64,000 bases of DNA. Origin: a virus. This document shows positions 55,751-63,731 of the stretch, piece after piece (the first letter of the stretch is position 1; each line of letters starts with the position of its first letter). Made by a program: the position numbers and the translations under genes. Where the stretch lies: positions 124,001-188,000 of the IMG/VR virus record IMGVR_UViG_3300030503_000315. The stretch is one strand, 5' to 3'. Below the pieces are notes generated by a model. It was given only the letters and a program-made list of their open reading frames with translations, had not been told where the DNA came from and did no database searches.

Positions 55751-55829
55751 GGATCACAACAAATAAAAGGAGCCTACAGGAGCGAATCCCGTGGGCTCTA
55801 TCCATATTGGTGGTAGAAGGAGTCTGGTA

Positions 55830-56858
55830 ATGCAGAGTGTATCTCGTGGTGATTACGTCGTGGCACACGACGGATCAGGAAACAAAAAGAAGTCATTTCT
55901 TTTCAAGGTAGAGTCGATTAGCAAAGGTATAGCGGAGGGGACGATAGAGAAGGATTCACATATCAAGTCGCGGAGATTCACAATAGAGGCACCAGTCAAG
56001 AATGTGATAGTCAACCTGGGTGCGGATCCTTATCCGGGAAAAGCATATGGACATGACCTATCCACAATCTATCGTGGACGGAAGACTCATGATTTCTTTG
56101 GCCCAACCTATTGGATGTACTCTCCTAGCAACGAGATTAAAACCGAGTTGTTCAAAGCGATGGATAGGGCGGCGAAGGTATTGAAGACCCATCAGCTAGA
56201 GTTCGTCGTGAATCCCAATACATGCATCTGGGAAATCCAACCGAACAACGGTGAGCTTTATGCGGGAATGTATAAGCGCATGAAGAACCCGGAGAAGAGC
56301 CCGCATCGTTTGCAGATTCGCCCGGAGGTCCTTCCCTCAACCGAGTTCCCCTATGTTATCTACCATGAGCTTGGGCATCATCTTCACTATGAACATGTCA
56401 CTGGTAAGAAATTGAATGCGCAATGGATTGAATTGTTCAACACTACCATTGCAGTCACTTCGATAAAGAAAGAGAAAAGTCAGGAACTTCTTGATGCCCT
56501 TCTAGCGCAGCAGGACGATCTACCGTCTACCTTCAAGTCCAATTTGAGCGAAGAGGATACGTTGGTCTATAAGACTATCCTGAAGACTATAACAACGCAA
56601 CACTCAGTGACCGTCAAGGAATTGGATATCCTGTTCGAAGCAGACTACAAGGATGAGATCAAAGGCGTGTGGCCAGTTCGTGGATTCTCTAAGAAGGATC
56701 TTGCACCTGTTGTTTCGGACTACGCCTGCAAGAACTATAGAGAGTTATTCGCTGAATCCTTCGCGTTCCGTATGTCAGGAAAGAAGCTGCCAAAGGCAGT
56801 AGATGCTCTTCTAGATAAATCCATTAGCTATGCCAAAGCAAATAGGGAGAGGAATTGA
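55830..56858 (+). CDS. zincin-like metallopeptidase (HExxH), 342 aa
   Basis: ATG 55830 (MQSVSRGDYVVAHDG) follows AGAAGGAGTCTGGTA. The zinc site reads FPYVIYHELGHHLHYEH (about residue 173), an HExxH with a following His, and NYRELFAESFAFRMSG near the C-terminus supplies the third ligand (E). It is therefore a gluzincin-like fold. The first 110 residues look like a separate beta-rich domain. The target is unknown; it may process phage or host protein. Confidence 0.75.
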   Translation: MQSVSRGDYVVAHDGSGNKKKSFLFKVESISKGIAEGTIEKDSHIKSRRFTIEAPVKNVIVNLGADPYPGKAYGHDLSTIYRGRKTHDFFGPTYWMYSPSNEIKTELFKAMDRAAKVLKTHQLEFVVNPNTCIWEIQPNNGELYAGMYKRMKNPEKSPHRLQIRPEVLPSTEFPYVIYHELGHHLHYEHVTGKKLNAQWIELFNTTIAVTSIKKEKSQELLDALLAQQDDLPSTFKSNLSEEDTLVYKTILKTITTQHSVTVKELDILFEADYKDEIKGVWPVRGFSKKDLAPVVSDYACKNYRELFAESFAFRMSGKKLPKAVDALLDKSISYAKANRERN

Positions 56859-57055
56859 TGACTAAACAAGGTGCACCCAATATCTTTACCGCTGAAGATC
56901 TACGCGAATGGAATACTTCTCGGAAGAATGCAAATAACAGGTGGGTCCAAGCACGTCCACTAGGGTGGCAGGGTTGGAAACTTTGGTATCGCCTGAAGTT
57001 AGCGTGGGGTGTATTCACTGCTAAATACGATGTAGTCAAATGGGATGAATCATGA
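56858..57055 (+). CDS. conserved small phage protein, 65 aa
   Basis: ATG 56858 follows AGAGGAATTG. The body (LREWNTSRKNANNRWVQARP, then LAWGVFTAKYDVVKWD) matches the WN...GKWxxARP...AWxVFxGxYDxxxW pattern of a common small phage protein of unknown function. Confidence 0.7.
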   Translation: MTKQGAPNIFTAEDLREWNTSRKNANNRWVQARPLGWQGWKLWYRLKLAWGVFTAKYDVVKWDES

Positions 57056-57288
57056 GAGCCAATGTCAAAGTATCAAGCAATAAAGATAACGTTATCAAAG
57101 AATTAGATTTCGATGCAATCATCGAGAATTTCAGGAAGGCTCACATTCCAATCCCACTAAAGCTGTATATGGCAGCCGGTGGCATAGATTTTCAATACCT
57201 TGAACATTCTCTTCTGCAGGAAAAGAATATTAAGGACGTAGCAACGAAAGAAGACCTTTCCTTCTTCGCAACACAGTACAACGGATAA
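57052..57288 (+). CDS. KVxS-start protein, 78 aa
   Basis: It starts MRANVKVSSNKDNVIKE, a member of the MRxxVKVxS group. A helical middle (FDAIIENFRKAHIPIPLKLY) follows. It overlaps the previous gene by 4 nt. Function is unknown. Confidence 0.65.
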   Translation: MRANVKVSSNKDNVIKELDFDAIIENFRKAHIPIPLKLYMAAGGIDFQYLEHSLLQEKNIKDVATKEDLSFFATQYNG

Positions 57289-57291
57289 ACC

Positions 57292-57552
57292 ATGCGCCCC
57301 ACAGTTAGAGTAACAAGTCACGGTCACCCAAAGAATCAGATTGCTACTACCTCCTTTGTCCACACTGCACTTCGAGGTGAAACAAGGTATTTTGCACATA
57401 TAGATGAGCTAGCATTCTTCCCTACAGCGGAGTCGAAAAGTTTTTGGAAAATGGCTGATCTAGATCTCACAGCACGGAAACTTAGATTGCTCGGGATAAG
57501 TCCTTGTTTTCTTTCCAATGAACCCGAAACCGAAGCACCGCATTACTGGTGA
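57292..57552 (+). CDS. KVTS-start protein, 86 aa
   Basis: It starts MRPTVRVTSHGHPKNQI, sharing the N-terminal motif with 57052, 60827 and 24890. The body has GETRYFAHIDELAFFPTAES. Function is unknown. Confidence 0.65.
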   Translation: MRPTVRVTSHGHPKNQIATTSFVHTALRGETRYFAHIDELAFFPTAESKSFWKMADLDLTARKLRLLGISPCFLSNEPETEAPHYW

Positions 57553-57555
57553 AAA

Positions 57556-57765
57556 ATGAGTAAAGAGATTCGACGCGCATTGAAAGTTAAGTTGGTTGGT
57601 ACGTCGACCACCCTAGAGCTGACCAAGTTTGCCACACCCGCGGTTGAAAAGCAGTTCATTCACTTTGACGAATTGCCAGATGGAACGTGGCGACTCCTCT
57701 TCAACTTGGAGGGGCATGACGTCCAGGACATTGAATCTTTTGAGTTCCTTAGAGATGACGATTGA
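57556..57765 (+). CDS. small protein, 69 aa
   Basis: It starts MSKEIRRALKVKLVGTS, loosely like the KVTS group. It is beta-rich (GTWRLLFNLEGHDVQDIESF) with an acidic end. The end overlaps the next gene. Function is unknown. Confidence 0.6.
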   Translation: MSKEIRRALKVKLVGTSTTLELTKFATPAVEKQFIHFDELPDGTWRLLFNLEGHDVQDIESFEFLRDDD

Positions 57766-59797
57766 TCTTAATATCGAAGCAGTACCTCGCCTCGTTGAAG
57801 ATTCATTCCTGAATGCTTTGATGATAATGGCTGATACCAAGGGCGTAGTGTCGATAGACATGTTCGATACCTTGGTGACTCGCCGAGTGACTAGTCCGGT
57901 AGATGTATTCGCTGAGGTGGAGAAGCGCCTAGGTCTAAAGTATGGTTCCAAGGTAGAAGGGTTTGCCAAAGAGCGTGAGACTGTTGAACGCCAACTCTAC
58001 TCTGAACGTGGGGATACTGGCCATGAAGACGTCACGCTTGACATGATCTATTCTAGACTTACCTCTTACCCTTTAGAGGCTAAGCAGGTTGAGATGGATG
58101 CCGAGTTGGATGTCCTTGTTGCCTCGAAAGATCTTCTTAAGTTCACTCGACAACTCAACGCCCTCGATAAGCCATGGATAGTCGTGTCAGATATGTATCT
58201 GCCTGGCGAATTCCTAGCCAAGGCGCTGACCAAGTGTGGGTTCTCCGGATGGAAAAAGATTTATGTATCTGGAGACCTAGGAGCTACTAAGAATTCAGGA
58301 TCGATTTGGAAGTTGCATATTGGATGGTCCTATCCGTTAAATACTATTCTTCATGTCGGAGATAATGCACACTCTGATCTGAATATCCCATTGAGCTTAG
58401 GTATCGCAGTTCTTCCGTATAATCGGTTGAGGACAGTTACCCGAACTGGAGCACAGTTAGATCCCCATCTTCTTCCTTACTCTTATCTCAACCGTGATCT
58501 AGAGTTGAACATGATAGAGGACGCGACTGAGGATGACCAATGGCAACACCTCGGGCGTACGATGGGCGCGATCTTCATCAGTGCATTTATCAAGTGGATC
58601 GTCGAGAGGGCTAAGGCTACTGGGATAAAGCGTCTATACTTTTGCGCACGAGACGGTCACCTGTTGCACCGGGTGTGGAATTTACCTGGATCGGCTATAA
58701 GGTTCCCAGGTATAGAAGCCCGTTACCTAGATATCTCCCGGGCTCCACTGCAAATAGCGCGCGGGTACCTTGAATCGAATCCGAATTGGTTGTGTCCGCA
58801 GTTGATTGACTTCCTCATCATGGTGGATGAGAAAACTACGGTGGAGACTATCCAACGAAGAATTTCATCGGAGACGAATTCATATCTCGATCAGGATCTT
58901 CGAAAGGAATTCCCGACCATTATAATGGATAGACCTTATGGTGAGGCGATGGCAGCCTTGAGGGTAATCCTAAGTCGTTACTCTGAATGGATTTACGAGG
59001 CTATAAGACCCCTGGCTGAACGAACAAAATCTTATCTTCTCCAGGAAGGACTCGGAGAAGATATCAAGAGTGCTATCGTTGATACCGGATGGCATGCCAA
59101 TCAACAACGCTGCATAAGTACGATTGTTGATCGCCAGATCTCCGGCCTGTACCTTGGACTGTGGCGTAAAGCTTTGGGTGCAATTCCTAAAGCAGGATTC
59201 GCAGAGGGTGCGTACTCATCTCCTTTTGCGCACCAAGGAAAGGAAGAAGTGTCAGAGCTAATGATGTCAGTCAACATTATCGAATCATTGTTCACCTCAT
59301 GTGAAGGTTCGACATTTGACTACAAGCTTGACACCCGTTCCCGATGGATAGCAGTAACGAGAACGAACGATCTTGAGTATCAACAATACTGTACGAAGGT
59401 AAAGTGGTTCCAGCAGGGTGTGATGGATGTCGTTAGTGAGATTTTCAATGGGAGGAAGTATGCTACACTCTCACTTGAAGACTGCACCATCGAGGCAGGA
59501 CGATCGGCATTGAGTTATGTTTGCATGGGACCAACCTGGGATCAGCTACAGTTGATAGGAGGTCTGAATCATGCGTTCCTCTCAGATCACGATAACACTC
59601 AGACTCTAATAGATCAACAGTGGCCAGTAACAGACGATCAAGCAAACGCAGTATTGGCAACAAAGGGATGGGTGTTTGGAGTTCTCCTTAACTGGTATGC
59701 GATGGCTCCGATTCCGCAGAAGGGATGGATTCGTCGCATGGTCAATGAGAGGCTTGGCAACCTTAACGAAAGACGACTACGACCATTTTGGAAATGA
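57755..59797 (+). CDS. HAD-superfamily hydrolase, COG5610-like, 680 aa
   Basis: ATG 57755 lies within the previous gene's last codons. HAD motif I reads GVVSIDMFDTLVTRRVTSP (about residue 28), motif II KPWIVVSDMYLPGEFLAKA, motif III KIYVSGDLGATKNSGSIW, motif IV ILHVGDNAHSDLNIP. This order is characteristic of COG5610-type hydrolases that accompany glycosyltransferases in surface-polysaccharide loci. The 400-residue C-terminal half (RLYFCARDGHLLHRVW, IKSAIVDTGWHANQQR) belongs to the same family. The activity is likely on a phosphosugar or glycan; the substrate is unknown. It overlaps the GT2 gene by 4 nt. Confidence 0.8.
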   Translation: MTIDLNIEAVPRLVEDSFLNALMIMADTKGVVSIDMFDTLVTRRVTSPVDVFAEVEKRLGLKYGSKVEGFAKERETVERQLYSERGDTGHEDVTLDMIYSRLTSYPLEAKQVEMDAELDVLVASKDLLKFTRQLNALDKPWIVVSDMYLPGEFLAKALTKCGFSGWKKIYVSGDLGATKNSGSIWKLHIGWSYPLNTILHVGDNAHSDLNIPLSLGIAVLPYNRLRTVTRTGAQLDPHLLPYSYLNRDLELNMIEDATEDDQWQHLGRTMGAIFISAFIKWIVERAKATGIKRLYFCARDGHLLHRVWNLPGSAIRFPGIEARYLDISRAPLQIARGYLESNPNWLCPQLIDFLIMVDEKTTVETIQRRISSETNSYLDQDLRKEFPTIIMDRPYGEAMAALRVILSRYSEWIYEAIRPLAERTKSYLLQEGLGEDIKSAIVDTGWHANQQRCISTIVDRQISGLYLGLWRKALGAIPKAGFAEGAYSSPFAHQGKEEVSELMMSVNIIESLFTSCEGSTFDYKLDTRSRWIAVTRTNDLEYQQYCTKVKWFQQGVMDVVSEIFNGRKYATLSLEDCTIEAGRSALSYVCMGPTWDQLQLIGGLNHAFLSDHDNTQTLIDQQWPVTDDQANAVLATKGWVFGVLLNWYAMAPIPQKGWIRRMVNERLGNLNERRLRPFWK

Positions 59798-60825
59798 CAA
59801 TGGAACTTTATCCGACCTCAATGAGGAAGGTCTCGCCAGATGGCATGGATGGTGGAAAGGTTGGCATCATAATGCGAACGCAGAATCGCCCTATCCTGTT
59901 ATCTCGCGCACTGGCTTCAGTGTTGCATCAGAAGTACACCAACTGGAATCTCTTCCTCATCAACGATGGTGGCTCTATAGGTGATCTGGAAGCCGTAGTC
60001 GATCCCGTACGTTCTTCCTTGACCAATCGTTTGACGGTGATTCATCACGGAACGGCTAAGGGAATGGAAGCGGCAAGCAACGCAGGGCTGCAGAAAGCTT
60101 TTGATAGTCAGTGTCAATACATTTGCGTACATGATGACGACGATGCCTGGGACCCTGACTTCCTTTTCGAGACGGTGAAGTTCCTCGAAGATGATCCGAC
60201 GATGGCTGCTGTGGTGACAGAGAAGGTGATCATTAGGGAACGTATAGAAGGCGAATACGTCATCGAAGAAGGACAGGAACCAGGATTCGTCCCACCTCGT
60301 ATCACCTTCGCCAATCTGTGTGAGGCTAATCAGTTCCCACCTATCTGTTTGCTATTTCGTTCTTCCGTTGCCAAAAAGATAGGGATGTTCAATGCATCCC
60401 TGCCTGTACTTGGAGACTGGGACTATCACCTGAGAATTTTATTGGAAGGCGATATCGGAGTTATCCCGAAGAAGTTAGCTTACTATCATCACCGTCGTGC
60501 ATCAACTGATGCATACGGCAACACAGTAACTGCAGGTGCTGAAAGGCATGAGACGTATGGTGGATTGTTCATCAACTCTATGGTGCGACAACTAGCTCAG
60601 GAAAATCCTGGCTACATTGGGATACTCCATATCGTCCTGAAACGTCAGGCAGATTTGCATGTCAAGATGCGCGAACGGATCGATTACTATGAGAAGGCGC
60701 TACTTGATCTGCGTCCTATCATCCAGGATCAGAACAAGAAGGTGACGGATCTCACACAGAAGATTGACGCTCTACTGGGTTCACAACCTTGGTGGAAATT
60801 TTGGGACAAGAACAAAGGGAATTGA
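59794..60825 (+). CDS. GT2-family glycosyltransferase, 343 aa
   Basis: The GT-A fold is clear: VGIIMRTQNRPILLSRALAS (residues about 21-40), NWNLFLINDGGSIGDL, YICVHDDDDAWDPDFLF (DxD metal site), FRSSVAKKIGMFN, and VLGDWDYHLRILLEGD (acceptor side ED/DW motif). A C-terminal helical part (DLTQKIDALLGSQPWWKFW) may bind a partner. It is coupled to the HAD hydrolase and adjacent to the 7-deazaguanine genes; it could decorate a phage glycan or a modified base. Confidence 0.85.
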   Translation: MTMELYPTSMRKVSPDGMDGGKVGIIMRTQNRPILLSRALASVLHQKYTNWNLFLINDGGSIGDLEAVVDPVRSSLTNRLTVIHHGTAKGMEAASNAGLQKAFDSQCQYICVHDDDDAWDPDFLFETVKFLEDDPTMAAVVTEKVIIRERIEGEYVIEEGQEPGFVPPRITFANLCEANQFPPICLLFRSSVAKKIGMFNASLPVLGDWDYHLRILLEGDIGVIPKKLAYYHHRRASTDAYGNTVTAGAERHETYGGLFINSMVRQLAQENPGYIGILHIVLKRQADLHVKMRERIDYYEKALLDLRPIIQDQNKKVTDLTQKIDALLGSQPWWKFWDKNKGN

Positions 60826-60826
60826 A

Positions 60827-61021
60827 ATGCGAGCTAAAGTTAAGGTAACAAGTAGTATCAAAACAAATCCAATGGACATTCTTGGGATGTATCCCGGTGC
60901 AACAGAAAAGTTCACCATCACGTTCCCCGCATCCCTGTGGCCTAACGTTACCGTACTGAAAGTCTACATGCCAGACGGAACTATCCTATCTCTTGATAAT
61001 GCACAAGTCTCAATGCAGTAA
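60827..61021 (+). CDS. KVTS-start protein, 64 aa
   Basis: It starts MRAKVKVTSSIKTNPM after AAGGGAATTGAA. It has the shared MRxKVKVTS motif and a beta-rich body (FTITFPASLWPNVTVLKVYM). The stop overlaps the next AGTAAATA box. Confidence 0.65.
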   Translation: MRAKVKVTSSIKTNPMDILGMYPGATEKFTITFPASLWPNVTVLKVYMPDGTILSLDNAQVSMQ

Positions 61022-61026
61022 ATAAG
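61019..61026 (+). promoter_or_regulatory. AGTAAATA promoter-like box for the modification genes
   Basis: It reads ATGCAGTAAATAAGAGTTAC, overlapping the stop of the small gene and 21 nt upstream of the queD-like start. It appears to begin the 7-deazaguanine unit. Confidence 0.7.
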
Positions 61027-61046
61027 AGTTACATAAAGGAGGATTT

Positions 61047-61529
61047 ATGCCTTGGCAATCAACAAAAACTTTCGGGCATGAGCTTGGCATCTCATGTGCC
61101 TTCCGACAATGGAGAGCCACTCATTCTCATTGTCGCTTCCTCCATGGGTACGCACTAAGCTTCAAGTTTACATTCGAAGCTGATACACTGGACGATAAGA
61201 ATTGGGTCCAGGATTTTGGTTCCATGAAGCGCATCAAGGAAGAACTGCAGTATGACTTTGACCACAAGACAGTAGTGGCTCACGACGATCCGGAGTTTCA
61301 TTGGTTCGAAGAAGCGGCTGCTGCAGGGATTCTTGAGCTTACGGTTCTTCCTGCAGTAGGATGTGAGAAGTTTGCAGAGCACGCATATAATCTGGCCTAT
61401 AAACACCTGATCCAGGAAAAGCTAGATCACCGCATCCGAATTATTTCATGTGAAGTAGCGGAGCATGGTGCTAATTCTGCAATCTATACTCCTCGGCGTG
61501 AGTATAAAGACGCAATGACACAACCATAA
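61047..61529 (+). CDS. queD: QueD-like 6-carboxy/6-pyruvoyl-tetrahydropterin synthase, 160 aa
   Basis: The fold and zinc ligands match the PTPS/QueD family: ISCAFRQWRATHSHCRFLHG (His residues of the Zn site), a FKFTFEADTLDDKNWVQDFG strand, and YDFDHKTVVAHDDPEFHWFE (catalytic Asp-His). QueD makes 6-carboxytetrahydropterin, the first committed step from GTP-derived dihydroneopterin to preQ0. Its location with a DpdA-like gene points to 7-deazaguanine DNA modification. The start follows AAGGAGGATTT. A second PTPS-like gene begins at 63732. Confidence 0.88.
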   Translation: MPWQSTKTFGHELGISCAFRQWRATHSHCRFLHGYALSFKFTFEADTLDDKNWVQDFGSMKRIKEELQYDFDHKTVVAHDDPEFHWFEEAAAAGILELTVLPAVGCEKFAEHAYNLAYKHLIQEKLDHRIRIISCEVAEHGANSAIYTPRREYKDAMTQP

Positions 61530-61541
61530 CAAGGATAGTAC

Positions 61542-62855
61542 ATGCCCGCTTACATCTGGGTTCCTGCCGGGTTTGATACCATGGGGCAGTTGAAGAAAGT
61601 AGGCATCAAGAAAGTCCCAAGGAAAAATGGTCGGTTCCAGATGAGTAAGAATGGGCTGACCGTTCAGGTAGAGGACAGAATCATAACGACGGACAAGGCG
61701 CAATTAAAGAAGTGCGACAAGGTTCTGAAGTATGGTCTATGGACTCCAGAGTTGATCGAGGAACATAACCTGAAGTTGGTCATGTTCAATTCAGCAACCG
61801 CAAGTCCAAGGATGCGTCCTCAAGATTTCGGAGTGGATGTCCTGACGGACTCCGGTGGGTATCAGCTAAAGACCGGGGTGAAGAAGTTCCTCGATCCAGC
61901 TGAAGTTGCACAGAAGCATAACAAGATGGGTTCTATAGGAATTTCATTGGACCTCCCGGTGACACCCGGTGAGCAGACGATTCTTCTTGATCGTCTGGCT
62001 CAGATGCAGCGCCGTAATAATGAGGTCTTCAAGAAAGAGTTGACGATCTCAGGGATGAATGTCAGTCACGGGTTCGACCTTATCAATCGTCAAAGATACA
62101 TCGAGCAAGTGTTTGACCCACACTTTGAGCGCATGGCCGTTGCTGGTTTGATTGGTCACCCACCAATTGACATCGTAGCACACCTTATCTGGATGCACGA
62201 CAAATATGGTAAAGGCGGTAAGATCAAGCACTACCATTTCCTTGGTATCTCCGGGTACGGAATCTTCTTCACCTTGTCGTACCTGGCTAAGCTATTGGGT
62301 CCTGAAGTAACGATTAGCTCAGATTCAACAACGTATCTGATGCATTCGAAGAATGTTCTTTTCTTCGACCCATTACGTTATTCAGGTTCACTGGATGTGT
62401 CGTCACGCAAGGTCATTCTGACACCCTCGACCCGTCTCCCCTGTACCTGCAGGCATTGTCGAGATCTCGAATATCTTAAGCCTATTGTTGATGGTCCAAA
62501 GGGGTTGACTATTTGCGTAGCTCACCACAACATGCTTGAGGCGACACGTCGAGTTCGTTCAGTAAATGATATGGTAGATGCTAATGATGCAGCAGGTCTG
62601 GCAAACATTATCAAGTTCATTAACCCCGTTAAAGCAGACGAGATAAATCGCGCACTACGTTTCGCAGACTCATTGATGCAGGCAGGACCTAAAGAGCGGC
62701 AGAGGATGTTGAGGCCTTGGGTTAAGACTAAATCGTTGTTCCAGATAAAGGCACATACGAAGAAAGATGTCGTACCCAAGACGAAGAGTGGGCAGCGATT
62801 CGTAAATATACTGGACGCATACGATGCCTACCATAACGAACATGGAATAAAGTGA
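61542..62855 (+). CDS. dpdA: DpdA/TGT-like DNA or RNA 7-deazaguanine transglycosylase, 437 aa
   Basis: The TGT fold: VLTDSGGYQLKTGVKKFLDP (the DSGGxQ substrate loop, about residue 105), SIGISLDLPVTPGEQ (nucleophile Asp region), and HFLGISGYGIFFTLSYLAKL with SDSTTYLMHSKN. A C-terminal CTCRHCRDLEYL provides zinc ligands like tRNA-guanine transglycosylase. In phages this family (DpdA) exchanges guanine for preQ0-type bases in DNA. It lies directly after queD and before a DUF5591 gene. tRNA rather than DNA remains a possible substrate. Confidence 0.85.
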   Translation: MPAYIWVPAGFDTMGQLKKVGIKKVPRKNGRFQMSKNGLTVQVEDRIITTDKAQLKKCDKVLKYGLWTPELIEEHNLKLVMFNSATASPRMRPQDFGVDVLTDSGGYQLKTGVKKFLDPAEVAQKHNKMGSIGISLDLPVTPGEQTILLDRLAQMQRRNNEVFKKELTISGMNVSHGFDLINRQRYIEQVFDPHFERMAVAGLIGHPPIDIVAHLIWMHDKYGKGGKIKHYHFLGISGYGIFFTLSYLAKLLGPEVTISSDSTTYLMHSKNVLFFDPLRYSGSLDVSSRKVILTPSTRLPCTCRHCRDLEYLKPIVDGPKGLTICVAHHNMLEATRRVRSVNDMVDANDAAGLANIIKFINPVKADEINRALRFADSLMQAGPKERQRMLRPWVKTKSLFQIKAHTKKDVVPKTKSGQRFVNILDAYDAYHNEHGIK

Positions 62856-62862
62856 GAACACA

Positions 62863-63729
62863 ATGACTATCAATGTAGAGCAAGAGTATCTGAAGGTCGA
62901 AGGGCGTTATGAAGACCAGTATGGCCACTACTTGAAGTTCTTCCAACGGTTGGCTGAAGCTAATTTCAAAGAGCATCTGGCGTTCTGTCCTGCTTCATGG
63001 AAGCCGTTCGCAGAGTACATGGGTCACATGGTTACATCGGTCATTCATCACTTTGATTCCTGCAAAGTAATCGAAGCAATGTATCCGCACTATCATGAGT
63101 TCCCTGACCAACGTCATTTCATCGAAGTAGTATCTACGTTCCGGCCAGAGCTAGTTGATGCTCTGTGGAAATTTGACATGCAATGGGAAGTTCCCGATCA
63201 CATTCTTCTGGAACAACCGAGAGTACCGGCAGGTGAGGAAATCATTATCTCGAACAATGGTTCGTATCACCGCCGAGAGATTCTTGAGTACTTCCCCAAG
63301 CTTGATGACTACGTCCCACAGAAGGATAAGGTAGTACTGGTACCGTGCGCCGCAGATAAGCCTTATCCGGCTCCGCTGCACAAGGCAGTTCTCGAACGCA
63401 TGCCTTCGGATTTTTATCTAGCCAATATTACCGGAGTGATCGGTGTAGTTCCACAAGATCTGTGGTCAGAGATGCCCATGTATGATTCGGGCATCCCGAA
63501 TGAATGGCGTCTGGTGAATGTAGCTACAGAGTATTTCAAGAAGCACCGTCATACGAAGATCATTGTGTACCTTGACTTCTATTCGATTCCACTTAAGACA
63601 GCGTTCGAAAAGGCGGGTGTCGATCTTGATATGGTGACTTGGGTTAACCCTGTAGAATTTTATGCAGACTACCTGGACCTCCTCGATCCGTATCGCCTCC
63701 ACCAACTAGAGCAAGCATTCAAGAACTGA
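62863..63729 (+). CDS. DUF5591-domain protein (ArcS-like amidation/editing), 288 aa
   Basis: The signature VVLVPCAADKPYPAPLHKAV, then FYLANITGVIGVVPQDLWSE and KIIVYLDFYSIPLKTAFEKAG, matches the DUF5591 domain found in archaeosine synthase ArcS and its phage homologues. ArcS-type proteins convert preQ0 to amidine-type products after transglycosylation. This suggests the phage makes a G+-like or related base. A helical N-terminal domain precedes it. The start is close to the DpdA stop. Confidence 0.78.
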   Translation: MTINVEQEYLKVEGRYEDQYGHYLKFFQRLAEANFKEHLAFCPASWKPFAEYMGHMVTSVIHHFDSCKVIEAMYPHYHEFPDQRHFIEVVSTFRPELVDALWKFDMQWEVPDHILLEQPRVPAGEEIIISNNGSYHRREILEYFPKLDDYVPQKDKVVLVPCAADKPYPAPLHKAVLERMPSDFYLANITGVIGVVPQDLWSEMPMYDSGIPNEWRLVNVATEYFKKHRHTKIIVYLDFYSIPLKTAFEKAGVDLDMVTWVNPVEFYADYLDLLDPYRLHQLEQAFKN

Positions 63730-63731
63730 CC

